From positions 62,001 to 126,000 of the forward strand of contig JAVJSF010000015.1 of NCBI GenBank assembly GCA_040219555.1: a DNA stretch of 64,000 nucleotides, given 5' to 3'. The DNA is from JAVJSF01 sp040219555. Lineage in GTDB: Bacteria; Actinomycetota; Thermoleophilia; Miltoncostaeales; Miltoncostaeaceae. Shown here in pieces: positions 1 to 7,828 of this stretch; positions within the stretch are counted from its first letter, which is position 1; each line of letters starts with the position of its first letter. The notes below the pieces were generated by a model that did no database searches, had not been told where the DNA came from, and saw only the letters and a list, made by a program, of their open reading frames with translations. Made by a program: the position numbers and the translations under genes.

Positions 1-847
1 CGCCGTCGGCGCCCCGTCGCAGTCGGTCCCTCACCCCGAACAGGTGGAAGACCGAATAGTCGGTCACCAGGCCGATGACGAGCGCCGAGACGATCGGCTC
101 CACGTCCTCGCCCGCCGAGATGCCCGTGATCCCGCCGCTCCATCCGATCACCCGCATCGAGATCACGTAGGCGATGCCGACGACCACCAGCACCACGAGC
201 GGGGCCACCACCGAACGGAAGACGGCCCCGAGCACCAGCACGATCAGCAGCAGCGTGACCGCCACCACCACGGGGAGCCGGTCGCGGATGGTGGCCAGTT
301 GCTGGTCGCGCGAGGCGCTCGACCCGGTGACGCCCACGGTCGCCCCCTCGGGCACCGGCGCGGCCGCGGCGAAGACCTCGGCGATGGTGACCTGGCGCGG
401 GATGCTCGGCTCGCCGCCGATCAGCAGGTACACCAGAACGGCGGTCCCGCGCTCCGGTGCCCCGGGCGCCGCGCCGGCGGCGTTGGTGATGGGGACGGCC
501 ACCACGTCCACGAGCCCCTCCACCTCCCCGCGCGAGGCGCGCAGCGAGAACTCGGCCAGCGCCACCTGGTCGTCGGCCGAGAGCCCGTCAGGGTCACGCA
601 CGATGACCTGGGCCCGCCCCAGGAGCGGGTAGCCGAAGGCCTCCACCCCCCGGCGCTCGGCCTCCAGCGGGGCGGCGTCGTCCGGGAGCGGCAGACCCAG
701 GCCGCCCCCCTCGCCGAGCGGGGGCAGATACATGACGGCCAGCACAGCGGCGACCAGCCAGAGCGGGACCATCAGGTGCCGCAGCGCCACCAGGGCACGG
801 TTCACGCCCCGCGAGACCGGCCCCACCGCTTCTGCGTCCTGGTCCAC
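1..847 (-). CDS. MMPL/RND-family transporter, N-terminal part (gene runs off left edge)
   Basis: Partial membrane transporter of the MMPL (RND-like) family, which exports lipids or other hydrophobic substrates in actinobacteria. About 282 N-terminal residues are present. They show a first membrane segment at about residues 24-42, a soluble periplasmic-type domain, then a run of closely spaced membrane helices; the last visible stretch contains GLVTDYSVF, the typical MMPL charged TM4 motif. The start is a GTG at 847 with GGAGG six bases upstream and an in-frame TGA just before it. The C-terminal half lies outside the window. Substrate unknown. Confidence 0.8.
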   Translation of the reverse strand, partial: MDQDAEAVGPVSRGVNRALVALRHLMVPLWLVAAVLAVMYLPPLGEGGGLGLPLPDDAAPLEAERRGVEAFGYPLLGRAQVIVRDPDGLSADDQVALAEFSLRASRGEVEGLVDVVAVPITNAAGAAPGAPERGTAVLVYLLIGGEPSIPRQVTIAEVFAAAAPVPEGATVGVTGSSASRDQQLATIRDRLPVVVAVTLLLIVLVLGAVFRSVVAPLVVLVVVGIAYVISMRVIGWSGGITGISAGEDVEPIVSALVIGLVTDYSVFHLFGVRDRLRRGADG

Positions 848-937
848 CCCACGCCTCCGGCCTCAGTCGGCGCCCGGCCCTCGTCGCCACGGGTGATGAT
901 TGCCCAGCGAGCCCCCACCGGAAACCACACCCGGTCC

Positions 938-2431
938 TCACCCGCCCGGCGCGATGCCCCCTCCGGCCGGCGGCGGCTCGGGTCCGGTCGCCTCGCGCCA
1001 GCCGTCCAGCACGGCGCTCACCTCGTCCAGATCGTTCGTGCGCGTGAGGACGTACAGGCGGTCGCCGGCCTCGATCCGGGTGCGCCCGCGCGGAGGGACG
1101 GCCTGGCCGTCGCGGAGCACCACCGCCAGCAGCGCCGTCCGTGGCAGGCCGAGATCGCGTACCAGCGCGCCGGCGGCCGAGTACCCCTCGCGCACCGCGA
1201 ACTCCAGGATGTCGGCGCCACCCACCGCCCCGATCTCGATCGGGGGCTCGTACACCGCCGCCCGTTCGTCCACCAGACCCAGCCGGCGGGCCAGGGGTTC
1301 CAGCAGCGGCCCCTGCACCGCCGTCGACACCAGGACCACGAAGAAGACGGCGTTGAAGATCGTGCTGCCCGCCCCCACCCCCTCGGACAGCACGAACGTG
1401 CCCAGCACGATGGGCACCGCGCCGCGCAGGCCGGCCCAGCTGAGCACCACCCGCTCGCGCCCGGTCATGGCGGGGCGCACCGTGCACAGCCAGACGGCCA
1501 CCGGGCGGGCCACCAGGATCAGGACGGCCGCCAGCACCAGGCCGGGGATCGCGATGTCGACGAGGTCCGACGGGAACACCAGGAGTCCCAGCACGATGAA
1601 CAGCGACACCTGGGCGATGAACGCCAGCCCGCCATGGAAGGCCGCCAGCGCGCGCCGGAAGGGGTTGGGCGTGTTCCCCAGGCGCAGGGCCACGAGGTAG
1701 ACGGCCAGGAAGCCGCTGCCCCCGGCCGCCTCGGGCAGGCCGAAGGCGATGCAGGCCATGCCCACCGACAGCACGGGGGCGAAGGGGCCGAACGAGGCCG
1801 GCAGCCGCGTGACCGCACGCACCGCCACCTCCCCCAGAACCAGGCCGGCCACGAGGCCGACGCCGAGGCTCCAGACCACGCCGCCCGCCACGCCGGCCGG
1901 CCCGGTACCGTCGCCAGTCGCCATCGCGATGAGCCCCACGGTGAGGGCGACGGCCATGGGGTCGTTCAGGCCGGACTCGGCCTCGAGCAGGCCCGCCACG
2001 CGCCGGCGCAGGGTGGTGAAGCGCAGCGTGGCGAACACCGCGGCGGCGTCCGTGGAGCCCACGACGGCGCCCAGCAGCATCGCCTCGACCAGCGTGAGGT
2101 CGAACAGCATGTACGCCGCGCCGCCGACGATGGCCGCCGTGACGACGACCCCGACCGTCGCCAGCAGGGCCGAGGACGCCAGCACGCCGCGGACATCGCG
2201 CCAAGCCGTGGTCAGCCCACCCTCCCACAGGATGGCCACGAGGCCGACGATGCCGACGAACTGCGCCAGTTCGGTGTCGTCGAAGGCGATGCCCCCGACC
2301 CCCTCGGAGCCCAGCAGCATGCCCACGCCGAGGAACGCCACCAGCACGGGGAGCCCCGCGCGCGTCGCGGTGAGGGCGGCGATGACCCCGAGGACGAGGA
2401 GGGCGCCGGCGCCGAGGATCAGGAACTCCAG
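938..2431 (-). CDS. NhaP/CvrA-type cation:proton antiporter with C-terminal TrkA_C domain
   Basis: Monovalent cation/H+ antiporter of the CPA1 family (NhaP2/CvrA-like), about 497 aa, inner membrane. A dozen hydrophobic segments fill the first 390 residues, with the CPA1 motif ESGLNDP. A cytoplasmic TrkA_C/RCK-C domain follows (ILEFAVREGYSAAGA to DRLYVL), probably ligand-gated. Homology expects an N-terminus like EFLILGAGALLVLG. This is encoded upstream of the first GTG (2347), and the only start-like codon there is CTG at 2431, seven bases after AGGAG. I therefore place the start at CTG. Starting at GTG 2347 would remove the first membrane helix. Confidence 0.8.
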   Translation of the reverse strand: MEFLILGAGALLVLGVIAALTATRAGLPVLVAFLGVGMLLGSEGVGGIAFDDTELAQFVGIVGLVAILWEGGLTTAWRDVRGVLASSALLATVGVVVTAAIVGGAAYMLFDLTLVEAMLLGAVVGSTDAAAVFATLRFTTLRRRVAGLLEAESGLNDPMAVALTVGLIAMATGDGTGPAGVAGGVVWSLGVGLVAGLVLGEVAVRAVTRLPASFGPFAPVLSVGMACIAFGLPEAAGGSGFLAVYLVALRLGNTPNPFRRALAAFHGGLAFIAQVSLFIVLGLLVFPSDLVDIAIPGLVLAAVLILVARPVAVWLCTVRPAMTGRERVVLSWAGLRGAVPIVLGTFVLSEGVGAGSTIFNAVFFVVLVSTAVQGPLLEPLARRLGLVDERAAVYEPPIEIGAVGGADILEFAVREGYSAAGALVRDLGLPRTALLAVVLRDGQAVPPRGRTRIEAGDRLYVLTRTNDLDEVSAVLDGWREATGPEPPPAGGGIAPGG

Positions 2432-2543
2432 GCCGGCTCTCCTGTGCTCGCGTGGGTACCGGCGCTCAGGGTACCCGGCGGGGGCGCGGATGTCTGCGCG
2501 GCCCGGCCGCCGGCGTGGGCGGGCCTGCCGGCGACCGCCCGGA

Positions 2544-2616
2544 TACCCCCAACGGGATTCGAACCCGTGCTACCGCCTTGAAAGGGCGGCGTCCTGGACC
2601 ACTAGACGATGGGGGC
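2544..2616 (-). tRNA. tRNA-Glu (anticodon TTC)
   Basis: A complete cloverleaf reads on the minus strand. The acceptor stem starts GCCCCCA and closes with TGGGGGT. The anticodon stem CCGCC/GGCGG holds the loop CTTTCAA with anticodon TTC. The T arm is ACGGG-TTCGAAT-CCCGT. CCA is not encoded. The 5' end abuts the U-rich tail of a strong terminator hairpin. tRNA-Glu is also the substrate of glutamyl-tRNA reductase (hemA), encoded in this window. Confidence 0.95.
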
Positions 2617-2653
2617 AAAGAGAAGGCCCGGGATGCGATGTGCATCCCGGGCC
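2617..2653 (-). terminator. Intrinsic terminator immediately 5' of tRNA-Glu
   Basis: A perfect 12-bp stem (GGCCCGGGATGC with its complement) and a 5-base loop are followed on the minus strand by TTCTCTTT. The U-rich tract ends exactly at the first base of the tRNA. Confidence 0.75.
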
Positions 2654-2729
2654 CGGTGGCAGCAGTGGTTTGGCTACGGGGCGCTTGGTGCCGCCCCCCG
2701 TGGCTGCCGTGGCTCACAGGGGCACGCCC

Positions 2730-2762
2730 CTAGCTACCGCCACCTCCGCTGGTGCTATTCAA
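2730..2762 (-). CDS. Ten-codon mini-ORF behind an extended Shine-Dalgarno
   Basis: TTG start, ten codons (MNSTSGGGGS) and TAG. It lies eight bases after AGGAGG, inside GAAAGGAGGTGGTCC, which matches the complement of the usual 16S rRNA 3' end at 14 of 15 positions. A seven-bp hairpin (2775-2794, CTTTCCG/CGGAAAG) sits directly upstream and takes in the first two bases of AGGAGG. Downstream are a small GGGGCGTGCCCC hairpin, further structure and the terminator at 2617-2653. It could be a leader peptide or part of a small structured RNA of about 150-180 nt. I do not recognise it as a known family. Confidence 0.4.
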   Translation of the reverse strand: MNSTSGGGGS

Positions 2763-2919
2763 TAGGACCACCTCCTTTCCGCAGTACCGGAAAGATAGCC
2801 GACGCGGCGGCCGACATGCCTGTGGCGTGCGTCACCGATCGCCACATCGCCGGAGGCGGCCGGCCGGCGCCGGCCCCCAACCCCCCATCCGGTGAGGTGA
2901 CGGGGGAATCCCCCGGTGA

Positions 2920-2925
2920 CAGGAT
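2920..2925 (+). promoter_or_regulatory. Candidate -10 for a leaderless transcript
   Basis: CAGGAT lies seven bases before the ATG of the metalloprotease, which lacks a clear ribosome binding site. The same geometry recurs at other genes in the window (4579, 39136, 57187, 20152). Confidence 0.3.
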
Positions 2926-2932
2926 CGCGACG

Positions 2933-4030
2933 ATGCGACGCCCCGGCGACCCCTCCAGAGACAGCGCCAGGCCGGGGCGCCACGTGCGCGCTCTCGCCGC
3001 CGGCATCGCGGTCACGGCCACCCTCGGGGCCTGGCCGGCGGCGGCCCTCGCCGGCGATGGGCCCGGCCGGCCCGTGCCCCCGGCCGGCGCGAGCGCCGCG
3101 GCATCCCACGCCGAGCACGGCTCGGCCGGAGGGAGCGGGACGCGCTGGCGCGGCACGCGGATCACCTACAGCAACGCCTCGCGCGTGCCGCGCACCGTGC
3201 GCGAGGCGGTGCGCCTGTGGAACCGCGCCACGACCTCGGTGCGCCTGGTGCCGGCGCCGGCGGGACGGCGGGGGCAGATCCACATCACCGGCGCCGACCC
3301 CTGCGGCAGGCCATGCGCCTACTACCCGCCCGACGGGCGCGTCTTCCTCCCCACACGCGGGCCCGCCGTCGACCGCCCCGAGGACGACCTCGCCCTGTCG
3401 CTGGTGGTCCACGAACTCGGCCACGCCCTGGGACTGGCGCACCGGTCCGGGTGCTCGGTGATGACCACCTACGTGGGATTCGCCGAGTGCCCGCCGCTAC
3501 GGCGCCGGTACAGCTACCGCTGCGGGCCGCAGCGCGTGGACGCGGCGGCCATCGCCCGACTGTACGGCGGCCGGGTGCGGACCGACGGGCTGTGCCGGCA
3601 CCCCGCGCCCAGGCCGGCGCGCGCGGTGGTGCTGGCGCCGCGCGAGGCGGTCCCCGCCGACGGACCGGACTTCGGGCAGACCGTCACGGTCCGGCTGCGC
3701 AACACCTCGGCCGTGGCCTGGTCGCGCGGACTGAACCACACGCCACGACTGGAGTTCACCGACGCGCGAGGCCGGGTGCGGCCGCACTGCGGCGCCACCG
3801 GGGTCGAGCCGATCCAGCAACGGACCGCGCGCCGAAGCGTGGCGAGCTTCCCCGTGTTCGTCTGCGCCCCGGGGGCGCCGCCGGCGACCGTGACGGTGTT
3901 CGCGCGGCTGACCCTCGAGACCCTCGGCGGGACCAGCCGCGGGCCGGTGTTCCCGGTGAGGGTCGCCTTCCCGCCCCACCCGCCCGAACCGGCACCCGAG
4001 CCACTCCCCGGGGAGTTCGGCCCGGCATAG
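2933..4030 (+). CDS. Secreted zinc metalloprotease (metzincin/matrixin-like)
   Basis: Predicted exported endopeptidase of 365 aa. An Arg-rich N-terminus and hydrophobic segment (about residues 19-40, ending AAALA) form a signal peptide. The zinc-binding metzincin motif HELGHALGLAH is at residues 160-170, with a Met-turn-like SVMT at 175-178. About 150 further residues form a beta-rich Cys-containing C-terminal domain, which may bind a substrate or the wall, followed by a Pro-rich tail. ATG 2933 is chosen because it begins a proper signal peptide. Neighbours are convergent (universal stress protein) and unrelated. Substrate unknown. Confidence 0.85.
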   Translation: MRRPGDPSRDSARPGRHVRALAAGIAVTATLGAWPAAALAGDGPGRPVPPAGASAAASHAEHGSAGGSGTRWRGTRITYSNASRVPRTVREAVRLWNRATTSVRLVPAPAGRRGQIHITGADPCGRPCAYYPPDGRVFLPTRGPAVDRPEDDLALSLVVHELGHALGLAHRSGCSVMTTYVGFAECPPLRRRYSYRCGPQRVDAAAIARLYGGRVRTDGLCRHPAPRPARAVVLAPREAVPADGPDFGQTVTVRLRNTSAVAWSRGLNHTPRLEFTDARGRVRPHCGATGVEPIQQRTARRSVASFPVFVCAPGAPPATVTVFARLTLETLGGTSRGPVFPVRVAFPPHPPEPAPEPLPGEFGPA

Positions 4031-4041
4031 GGGCGCGGGCG

Positions 4042-4066
4042 GCGGGGTTGCGCCCGATCACCCCGC
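4042..4066. terminator. Possible bidirectional terminator
   Basis: Inverted repeat GCGGGGT/ACCCCGC with an 11-base spacer between two convergent genes; no T-run. It overlaps the last codons of the stress-protein gene. Confidence 0.3.
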
Positions 4067-4489
4067 GCGCGCCGGGCGGAGCACCAGCACGGCACACGGG
4101 GCGTGACCCACCAGGTGATGTGCGAACGAGCCCAGCGTGATGCGTGCGGCCAGGTTGCGATGGCCGGCGCACACCAGCAGGTCGGCGTCGTTCGCGGCGG
4201 CCCAGTCACAGGTCTCGCCGGCCGGATGGCCCTCGATCACGACGGCCTCGGCGCCCGGGACCTCGGCGGCGATGTCGCCCAGCCAGCGGCGCGCCACGTC
4301 GACCAGTTCGGCTGGATCGGGGATCCACCCCCCGAGGCCGGTGGCGTACGGGAGCGGGAACTCCACGACGTGGAGCAGGCTCAGGCGTCCCGGGCCGAGC
4401 GCGCGCAGACGGCGCGCCTCGTCGAGGGCCCGCTGCGACGCGTCCGAGTCGTCCAGGCAGCACACGATGTGGCGGTACGGGGCGTCCAT
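4058..4489 (-). CDS. Universal stress protein (UspA family)
   Basis: Single-domain Usp fold, 143 aa, cytoplasmic. It starts YRHIVCCLDDSDAS, the usual beta1 and nucleotide-loop region, and ends with the nucleotide-binding stretch GSFAHHLVGHAPCAVLVL, close to the G-2x-G-9x-G(S/T) pattern of ATP-binding members, although one glycine is altered. The start ATG 4489 has GGAGG at good distance. It is divergent from metF and convergent with the metalloprotease. Role in stress is inferred from the family only. Confidence 0.85.
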   Translation of the reverse strand: MDAPYRHIVCCLDDSDASQRALDEARRLRALGPGRLSLLHVVEFPLPYATGLGGWIPDPAELVDVARRWLGDIAAEVPGAEAVVIEGHPAGETCDWAAANDADLLVCAGHRNLAARITLGSFAHHLVGHAPCAVLVLRPARAG

Positions 4490-4578
4490 CGGTCGCCTCC
4501 TTCCGGGCGTGGACCGTTCCACCACGACCATATGCCCACCCGGGGGGCCTCCACCAGCCACCGGCGCGTCAGACCACG

Positions 4579-4584
4579 TAACCT
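4579..4584 (+). promoter_or_regulatory. Candidate -10 of leaderless metF transcript
   Basis: TAACCT is seven bases before GTG 4592. No Shine-Dalgarno is visible. TAACCT or TAACAT occurs in the same position before two other genes (39136, 57187). Confidence 0.45.
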
Positions 4585-4591
4585 GTTGTGC

Positions 4592-5467
4592 GTGATGCGT
4601 ATTCCTGACCTGATCGCCGGCGGCCCCACGTGGAGCGTGGAGTTCTTCCCGCCGAAGACTCCGGAGGCCGAGGTCCAGTTCCGGGCGGCCGTGGAGGAAC
4701 TGGCGCCACTGCGCCCGGATTTCGCCTCGGTCACCTACGGGGCCCTGGGCACCACCCGATCCACCACGCGGGACATCGTGGTGCGGATGAACGCCGACCT
4801 GTCCTTCCCCACGATGGCGCACCTGACCTGCGTGGGGCACACCCGGGCCGAGATCGACGAGCTGCTGGACGGCTACGCGGCCGAGGGCGTCCAGAACATC
4901 CTCGCCCTGGGGGGTGACCCGCCGGCGGACGGCTCGGACCCGGGCGGTGAGTTCTCCTACGCCGAGGAGCTGGTGGAGGTCATCCGCGCCCACCCGGCCG
5001 AGTTCGCCATCGGCGTCGCGGCACACCCCGAGGTGCATCCTCGTTCGGATGACCGCGACGGTGACCGGCGCCACCTGGCCCGCAAGCTCATGGCGGCCGA
5101 CTTCGCCATCACGCAGTTCTTCTTCGACGTCGAGCACTACTTCCGGATGGTCGACGAGCTGGGGGCGCTGGGGTGCGACCGGCCGGTCGTCGCCGGCGTG
5201 ATGCCATTCACGTCCGGCCCCGGCCTGATCCGGATGGCGCAGATGAACCGCTGCGTCCTGCCCGACGGACTGGCCGAGCGCCTGGAGACGGCCGGTGCCG
5301 ACGAGATCGCCGATCTCGGCGTGGAGATGGCCACGACGATCTGCGAGACGCTGGTGGCGGGTGGCGCGCCGGGCATCCACCTGTACACACTGAACCGCGG
5401 CGCCTCCGTGCACCGCGTGCACGACAACCTGCCCGACCTCACCGCTGTGGCCCGCCGCTCGGGCTGA
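4592..5467 (+). CDS. metF: 5,10-methylenetetrahydrofolate reductase
   Basis: FAD-dependent reduction of methylene-THF to methyl-THF for methionine synthesis, cytoplasmic. About 291 aa, the usual bacterial length, one TIM-barrel domain. It opens with WSVEFFPPKT (catalytic Glu of the family), then SVTYGALGTTR, LALGGDPP, GVAAHPEVH, ITQFFFDVEHYFRMVDE and a C-terminal GIHLYTLNR, all family landmarks. GTG 4592 and ATG 4595 are adjacent in-frame starts; GTG is preferred because of the upstream TAACCT. The SAM-hydrolysing enzyme downstream (convergent) also belongs to methionine metabolism. Confidence 0.93.
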   Translation: MMRIPDLIAGGPTWSVEFFPPKTPEAEVQFRAAVEELAPLRPDFASVTYGALGTTRSTTRDIVVRMNADLSFPTMAHLTCVGHTRAEIDELLDGYAAEGVQNILALGGDPPADGSDPGGEFSYAEELVEVIRAHPAEFAIGVAAHPEVHPRSDDRDGDRRHLARKLMAADFAITQFFFDVEHYFRMVDELGALGCDRPVVAGVMPFTSGPGLIRMAQMNRCVLPDGLAERLETAGADEIADLGVEMATTICETLVAGGAPGIHLYTLNRGASVHRVHDNLPDLTAVARRSG

Positions 5468-5474
5468 TGCCGGC

Positions 5475-5505
5475 GCGACGGGCGGCGGCCGGCGCCGCCC
5501 GTCGC
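5475..5505. terminator. Bidirectional terminator-like hairpin
   Basis: Perfect 13-bp stem (GCGACGGGCGGCG) with a 5-base loop between the convergent ends of metF and the SAM hydrolase gene. No T-run, as is common in high-GC genomes. Confidence 0.55.
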
Positions 5506-5507
5506 GG

Positions 5508-6317
5508 TCACCAGCGGCCGATGCGCAGCCACATCCCCGGGGTGGCCTCGATCCTGCGCGCCGCATCGCGGCCGTTCACGGCGACGGCCACATGGCCGTG
5601 GCTGTCGATGTGCACCAGCGTCGCCCGTGGCGCCACATCGCCGAAGGTCCGCGCCACGGTGGCCGGGTGGCGGCGGTCGCCGACCGCCACCCACACCCGG
5701 TCACCCGGCCCGGCACCAAGCGCATCCAGGTCGGCGGCGCCGGCCAGCAGTTGCAGGTTGCCGTAGCGATCGGTGCCGAGCACCCGGGCGCGCAGCTCGC
5801 CGTCCGACACCGTCGCCGCCGGCAGGTCGGCCGGGACCAGGTCGCCGGCCGGGAAGGGCTCCCCCAGCGCCGCGAGCGGCTCACCCAGGGCCAGGCGCAC
5901 CGCCGCCGGCACGAACAGGTCGCGCCCGTGGAAGGTGGCCGGCCGCTCCGGCCCGAGCGGCGGCAGGGACACCGCCGCCACGGCGCCGAGGGCGCGCGCG
6001 GCCGGGGCCAGCAGCCCGTTGTCGGGCCCCACCAGGGCGCCCCCGCCGGGGAGGGACAGTGCCGCGGCCCGGCGCGGTCCGCCGACACCCGGGTCGACCA
6101 CGGCCACGTGCACCGCCCGGGGCAGTCGCGCAGCCAGCCGGGCCAGCAGCACCGCGCCCTGGGCGATGTCCCCGGGCGGGATGTCGTGGGCCAGATCGAC
6201 GATCCGCAGCGCCGGCGCACGGGCCGCCACCTCGGCGTGCAGCGCCCCCACGTGCTCGCCGCCGGGGCCGTAGTCGGTCAGCAGGCCGATCACCGGATCC
6301 GGCGGACCCACGAGCAC
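5508..6317 (-). CDS. SAM hydroxide adenosyltransferase (DUF62 family)
   Basis: Predicted SAM hydrolase giving adenosine and methionine, related to fluorinase/chlorinase, 269 aa. Family landmarks are GLLTDYG at the N-terminus, IVDLAHDIPPGDI, VVDPGVGG, LVGPDNGLL and the C-terminal IDSHGHVAVAVN. A hydroxide-using member is more likely than a halogenase: I see no extended halogenase-type loop, though this is not decisive. The GTG start overlaps the TAG of cobA-hemD (TAGTG), so translation is coupled and this is the last gene of the heme operon. Confidence 0.85.
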   Translation of the reverse strand: MLVGPPDPVIGLLTDYGPGGEHVGALHAEVAARAPALRIVDLAHDIPPGDIAQGAVLLARLAARLPRAVHVAVVDPGVGGPRRAAALSLPGGGALVGPDNGLLAPAARALGAVAAVSLPPLGPERPATFHGRDLFVPAAVRLALGEPLAALGEPFPAGDLVPADLPAATVSDGELRARVLGTDRYGNLQLLAGAADLDALGAGPGDRVWVAVGDRRHPATVARTFGDVAPRATLVHIDSHGHVAVAVNGRDAARRIEATPGMWLRIGRW

Positions 6318-7828
6318 TAGCCGCCCGTCGCGGCCACCAGCGCGTCGGCCAGGCCCGGGATGGTGTGCTCGGCCGCCTCCACCGACACGCTCAGCCCGTT
6401 CTCGCGGGCCGTGGCGCTGGTGATCGGGCCGATGCTGGCCACCCGCGGACCGGAGGCCCGCAGCCGTTCACGGCCCGCCGCGTCGAGCGCGGCCAGGAAG
6501 GACGTCACCGTCGAGGACGCCGTGAACGTGATGTCGTCCGCCCCCAGCGCCGCCTCGATGAGATCGGCGTCGAGAGGCTCCGGGACGGCCTCGTAGAGCA
6601 GGAGTTCGTCCACGACCGCCCCGCGCTGGCGCAGCGCATCCACCAGGAGGGGGCGCGAACCCCTGGCACGCGCCACCAGCACCGATGCCCCGTCCATCAC
6701 GGCGGGCAGGGCGTCCAGGATCCCCTCGGCCACGAAGCGCTCGGGTACCAGGTCGGCCCGGACCCCGTACGCGGCCAGGCGCGCAGCGGTGGCCGGGCCG
6801 ATGGCAGTGATGTGGGTGGCGGCGCCGAGGGAACGGGCATCGCGCCCGACGTCGGCCAGACGCGCGAACAGGGCGTCCACGCCGTTGACGCTGGTCAGGA
6901 CCAGATGGGTGCGGGCCGCCATGCCGTCGAGTAGCGGGCGGTCGCCCGGCGCCTCCGGCAAGGGAGCGATGCGGATGGCCGGCGCCTCCACCACCTCGGC
7001 TCCCAGGGCCCGCAGGCGGTCGCTCAGGGTCGAGGCCTGCTCGCGCGAGCGGGTCACCACCACACGGCGGCCCAGCAGCGGGCGCTGCGCGATCCATCCG
7101 ATATCGTCGGCCAGCGCCGCGACCGGGCCCACCACGACCACGGCCGGCGAGCCGAGCCCCGCGGTTTCCGCGGCGCCCGCCAGGGTGGACAGGGTGGCGA
7201 CGACCTGGCGCTGGCGGGGGGTCGTGCCCCACTGGACGGCGGCGGCCGGCTGGTCGGCGGGACGCCCCCCGGCGATCAGGCGCTCGGCGATGGCGGCCAA
7301 GCGCCCCATCCCCATCAGGATGACCAGGGTGCCGGGGGCGGCTGCGAGGGCGGCCCAGTCGGTCTGCTCGGAGGGCTTGGTGGGGTCCTCGTGGCCGGTG
7401 ACGACGGTGAAGGCGGTGGCCACGCCGCGGTGCGTCACCGGGATGCCCGCGTAGGCCGGCGCGGCGATGGACGAGGTGATCCCCGGGACCACGGCGTAGG
7501 CCAGCCCGGCTCGCGCCAGCGCCTCGGCCTCCTCACCGCCGCGGCCGAACACGAACGGGTCGCCCCCCTTCAGGCGCACCACGCGCCGGCCGGCGGCGGT
7601 GTGCTCCACCAGGCTGGCGTTGATCTCGTCCTGGGTCATGGCCTGGCGCCCCGGCGACTTGCCGGCGTTCAGCAGTAGGGCGTCGGAGCGGCAGAGGGGC
7701 ATGAGCGCCTCGGTGCCCAGGCGATCGTGGATGACCACCTCAGCGGCCTCCAGGGCCGCTCGCCCCGCGACGGTCACCAACCCCGGGTCGCCCGGGCCGG
7801 CGCCCACCAGATGACAGAAGCCGCTCAC
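6317..7828 (-). CDS. cobA/hemD: Fused uroporphyrinogen-III C-methyltransferase / uroporphyrinogen-III synthase
   Basis: Bifunctional enzyme, 503 aa. Residues 1-245 are a SUMT/CobA domain (HLVGAGPGDPGLVT, the GDPFVFGRGGEE signature, VPGITSSIA), which methylates uroporphyrinogen III to precorrin-2 for siroheme or cobalamin. Residues about 255-503 are HemD, which cyclises hydroxymethylbilane. The fusion is common in Gram-positive bacteria. The start GTG 7828 overlaps the hemC stop (GTGA). With hemA, hemC and precorrin-2 dehydrogenase it covers the branch from glutamyl-tRNA to uroporphyrinogen III and sirohydrochlorin. HemB is not in the window. Confidence 0.93.
   Translation of the reverse strand: MSGFCHLVGAGPGDPGLVTVAGRAALEAAEVVIHDRLGTEALMPLCRSDALLLNAGKSPGRQAMTQDEINASLVEHTAAGRRVVRLKGGDPFVFGRGGEEAEALARAGLAYAVVPGITSSIAAPAYAGIPVTHRGVATAFTVVTGHEDPTKPSEQTDWAALAAAPGTLVILMGMGRLAAIAERLIAGGRPADQPAAAVQWGTTPRQRQVVATLSTLAGAAETAGLGSPAVVVVGPVAALADDIGWIAQRPLLGRRVVVTRSREQASTLSDRLRALGAEVVEAPAIRIAPLPEAPGDRPLLDGMAARTHLVLTSVNGVDALFARLADVGRDARSLGAATHITAIGPATAARLAAYGVRADLVPERFVAEGILDALPAVMDGASVLVARARGSRPLLVDALRQRGAVVDELLLYEAVPEPLDADLIEAALGADDITFTASSTVTSFLAALDAAGRERLRASGPRVASIGPITSATARENGLSVSVEAAEHTIPGLADALVAATGG

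Noticed and set aside
44..2581. 845-codon plus-strand frame over the transporter and antiporter genes
   Set aside because: Shadow of the minus-strand genes, composition of charged residues only, and it runs through the tRNA.
2761..2781. Resemblance to the 3' end of 16S rRNA (GGACCACCTCCTTTC on the plus strand)
   Set aside because: Nothing upstream matches the conserved 16S 3' domain. It is better read as a Shine-Dalgarno on the minus strand.
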